In this document: positions 9,130-10,954 of the stretch, one piece after another
How positions within the stretch are numbered: position 1 is the first letter of the stretch
Layout of the letters: every line of letters begins with the position of its first letter
Notes under the pieces: model-generated
The model's database searches: none
Seen by the model: only the letters and a program-made list of their open reading frames with translations
Told to the model about the DNA's origin: nothing
DNA from: Candidatus Woesearchaeota archaeon
GTDB taxonomy: Archaea > Nanobdellota > Nanobdellia > SCGC-AAA011-G17 > GW2011-AR17
Assembly (NCBI GenBank): GCA_003694495.1
Contig: RFJO01000017.1
Coordinates: 1-10,954 of the forward strand
Direction of reading: 5' to 3'
Length of the DNA: 10,954 bases
Position numbers and translations under genes: made by a program

Positions 9130-10774
9130 GTGTATACCAGAAATAATACTTATTATTTTCAACTTTATCTAGTTTTGCAAACCCTACCCTCTCAAACTGC
9201 ACCACTTCGTCAACCTTAACATTTTTAATATTTTTTTCCGCCACACCCTTTACAATACTTCCGTCAGGCATAAACAACTCAGCTTTAACTTCTTCGCCTT
9301 TAGGTATCCACTGCAACATTTTAGCTTTCAGTTCAGGGTTAACTTCTTCTGAAAGGTATTCATTATTTTTAAAGTTGTAAAGATGCATAAACCTGTACAC
9401 TTTACCCTTTTGTATTTCTTCAGGCACAAAGAACTCGTCCTTGGCTTCAAGAATTCTAGAACCTCTCTTTTCATCTTCCGGGTGCAAAGGCAGTTTAGCT
9501 TTCTTTCTTGGCGCATTTTTTATCTTAACCAACCTTGGGTTGGCAATAAAAAAGTACCTGTTAGCTTCTTTATCCACAAGTTTTCTGTTTTCAGAGTAAA
9601 GGTTTTCCACCGGCACAGTAACTTCGTTTTGGTTCAATCCTAAGCTCACGATAAAATTCCTTACAGCTTCAGGCTTAATCCCTCTTCGTTTTAACGACTG
9701 CAAGCTCCAGCTTCTAGGGTCATCCCAGCCGACGTACTCTCCGCTTTCAACTTCTTTTTTTGACTTGCTTTTAGATATCTTCACGCCTTTAATTTGCAAC
9801 AACCCTGAATAAATTATTTCTGGCTTTTTCCAGTTGAATATGTCCCATATAAAATTCTCCATCATACTTTCCATCATAAGCTCTTTCCCTCTAAGTATAT
9901 GGGTTATGTTTAGGAGATGATCATCCACTGCCCACGACATTTCAAGCAACGGCCACACTCTATACTTATTTCCAACCCTCGGATGCTCCCTGTCAGATAT
10001 TCTGAACAACACTCTGTCACGGAAAGCAGGGTTAGGATGATCCATCCCGGTTTTTATCCTTAACACAGCTTCCCCTTCTTTATATTCAGTAAACATCTTT
10101 TCCCACTCGTCCATGTTTTTCTGTACAGTGTTTCTTCTGCATTCGCACACTTTAGCGTTTCTTCTATACTCCCTCATTGTTTCTGCGTCACATTTGCACA
10201 CATAAGCCATTTCTTTTTCGATAAGTTTTTTTGCATACTCATAATACAACTCAACCCTGTCGGATTTGTAAAGAATTTTATCATACTTTATTCCCAGCCA
10301 ATCAAGGCCTTCAGGTATTAGCTTGTACGCTTCTAAAGCACTATTTTTTTCTTCTGAACCGATTGTATCGTCCATTACAAGAAGAAGTTTGCCCTTATAC
10401 TTCTTTACCAGTTCATCGTTCATAATGTAGGGCTTTGCATTACCTATATGCAATGGTCCGGAAGGGTATGGCGCCAGTCTCATTACAACTTTTCCCGTTT
10501 CTGCGTTTGGCAGGTCAGGTATTTTATGCTGTTGTACCTTTTTTTTCTTTTCAAGAAGTTCAGGTGCAATATCTTTCAGTTTAGCTTTTTGTTCTTCTAA
10601 TGTAAGCTTTTCTACATCTTTTATTATTTGCTTTATTTTCGGCACAAGCTCTTTCAATTTAGCTTTAACTTTCGGGTCTTCTTGTATCAATTTCCCGATT
10701 ATTGCACCCTGGTTTGCTTTACCATTATATTTTACAGCATTCTGTAGTGCATATTTTAGTATAAGTTTATCCAT
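9122..10774 (-). CDS. gltX: glutamyl-tRNA synthetase, archaeal type
   Basis: Attaches glutamate to tRNA. In most archaea the enzyme also charges tRNA-Gln, which is then amidated. It has 550 residues. An N-terminal helical domain (about 1-90), typical of archaeal GluRS, precedes the class I catalytic core. The signature RLAPYPSGPLHIGNA places the HIGH motif at 109-112 as HIGN. C193-x-C195 and C210-x-C212 form a likely zinc site in the insertion. AVDDHLLNITHILRGKEL is conserved, the KMSKS equivalent is KISKSK (332-337), and a beta-rich anticodon-binding half follows to the end. The substrate-pocket stretch WPLLEMSWAVDD departs from the PTYDF-type sequence common in archaeal GluRS. The start is ATG 10774; no Shine-Dalgarno site precedes it, fitting a nearly leaderless mRNA. 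A GlnRS is unlikely because archaea generally lack one. Confidence 0.92.
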   Translation of the reverse strand: MDKLILKYALQNAVKYNGKANQGAIIGKLIQEDPKVKAKLKELVPKIKQIIKDVEKLTLEEQKAKLKDIAPELLEKKKKVQQHKIPDLPNAETGKVVMRLAPYPSGPLHIGNAKPYIMNDELVKKYKGKLLLVMDDTIGSEEKNSALEAYKLIPEGLDWLGIKYDKILYKSDRVELYYEYAKKLIEKEMAYVCKCDAETMREYRRNAKVCECRRNTVQKNMDEWEKMFTEYKEGEAVLRIKTGMDHPNPAFRDRVLFRISDREHPRVGNKYRVWPLLEMSWAVDDHLLNITHILRGKELMMESMMENFIWDIFNWKKPEIIYSGLLQIKGVKISKSKSKKEVESGEYVGWDDPRSWSLQSLKRRGIKPEAVRNFIVSLGLNQNEVTVPVENLYSENRKLVDKEANRYFFIANPRLVKIKNAPRKKAKLPLHPEDEKRGSRILEAKDEFFVPEEIQKGKVYRFMHLYNFKNNEYLSEEVNPELKAKMLQWIPKGEEVKAELFMPDGSIVKGVAEKNIKNVKVDEVVQFERVGFAKLDKVENNKYYFWYTHD

Positions 10775-10800
10775 TTCTTTTGAGATAAGGCTTAATTATT

Positions 10801-10810
10801 TTATAAAACT
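10801..10810 (-). promoter_or_regulatory. TATA promoter of gltX and the protease gene
   Basis: Read on the - strand, the sequence is AGTTTTATAA, identical to the core of the promoter at 191-200 on the other strand. Its centre is about 30 bases before the gltX ATG, so transcription would start within a few bases of the ATG. The absence of a Shine-Dalgarno site fits. The BRE is weak (GCAAT). Confidence 0.65.
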
Positions 10811-10827
10811 ATTGCTTTATATTAAGT

Positions 10828-10856
10828 GTTTAGCTATGTAACAACTGCAGCTAAGC
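10828..10856. repeat. 8-base inverted repeat upstream of the gltX promoter
   Basis: GTTTAGCT (10828-10835) pairs with AGCTAAGC (10849-10856), with one G-T pair, around a 13-base loop. It lies 18 bases upstream of the gltX TATA box, where a transcription regulator could bind. On the + strand a run of six T (10866-10871) follows, so it could instead be a terminator-like hairpin for a transcript on that strand, though no + strand gene precedes it. Chance is possible in AT-rich DNA. Confidence 0.3.
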
Positions 10857-10954
10857 TCTAATTAGTTTTTTAGGCAGATAGATTAAACCGAAAAACAAAA
10901 TCTTTCAAGTTATTTGCAAACGGGAATTAACTATTTGGTTGGATGGTGTTTTAT

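Larger units (their letters stand above)
10775..10954. other. intergenic region at the right edge
   Basis: This 180-base stretch holds the gltX promoter and the inverted repeat but no recognisable gene. CTTTATATTAAG at about 10815-10826 could be a divergent TATA box on the + strand. GGATGGTG near the very end could be a ribosome binding site, or contain a start (ATG 10943), for a gene beyond the window. Too little sequence remains to decide. Confidence 0.3.

Noticed and set aside
9130..9162. TTG start for the protease, adding 11 residues
   Set aside because: It would extend 41 bases into gltX with no Shine-Dalgarno site. ATG 9129 gives an 8-base overlap and a normal start codon.

Overview
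The window comes from an archaeon. It carries the archaeal RNA polymerase gene order (rpoH, rpoB'', rpoB', rpoA', rpoA''), followed by ribosomal protein L30e and the short archaeal NusA. It also has an archaeal-type glutamyl-tRNA synthetase with an N-terminal helical domain, BRE/TATA promoters, and tRNA genes that lack an encoded CCA. The DNA is AT-rich and very tightly packed, rpoB is split in two, and one tRNA has two introns. I infer a small-genome archaeon, possibly of the DPANN group; the sequence alone does not fix the lineage.

Bases 1-540 hold the probable end of an upstream gene, a 49-residue charged small protein with a strong Shine-Dalgarno site, and a clear BRE/TATA promoter. The promoter is followed by about 100 bases that can fold into two nested stems and also contain a 19-codon frame. 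Then come tRNA-Asp(GTC) and tRNA-Lys(TTT). The tRNA-Lys gene is best read as carrying two introns, of 18 and 15 bases, each flanked by a bulge-helix-bulge (BHB) motif. This is the most unusual element in the window.

Bases 568-8550 are one tightly coupled + strand operon for the catalytic core of RNA polymerase, ending with L30e and NusA. Gaps range from an 8-base overlap to 11 bases, and two junctions share a TGAGGT motif that joins the stop codon to the next ribosome binding site. No convincing separate promoter lies between tRNA-Lys and rpoH, so the operon may be transcribed through the tRNA genes. The usual archaeal continuation (S12, S7, elongation factors) is absent.

Bases 8542-10774 on the - strand hold glutamyl-tRNA synthetase followed by a membrane M50-type metalloprotease. 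They overlap by 8 bases and are probably one transcript starting at a TATA box near 10805, with almost no 5' leader. The protease gene runs tail-to-tail into nusA with a 9-base overlap. Bases 10775-10954 hold that promoter, an inverted repeat and no recognisable gene.

The genes serve transcription (polymerase, NusA) and translation (tRNAs, L30e, GluRS). The protease is the only one with a different role. No mobile element, CRISPR array or rRNA was seen.
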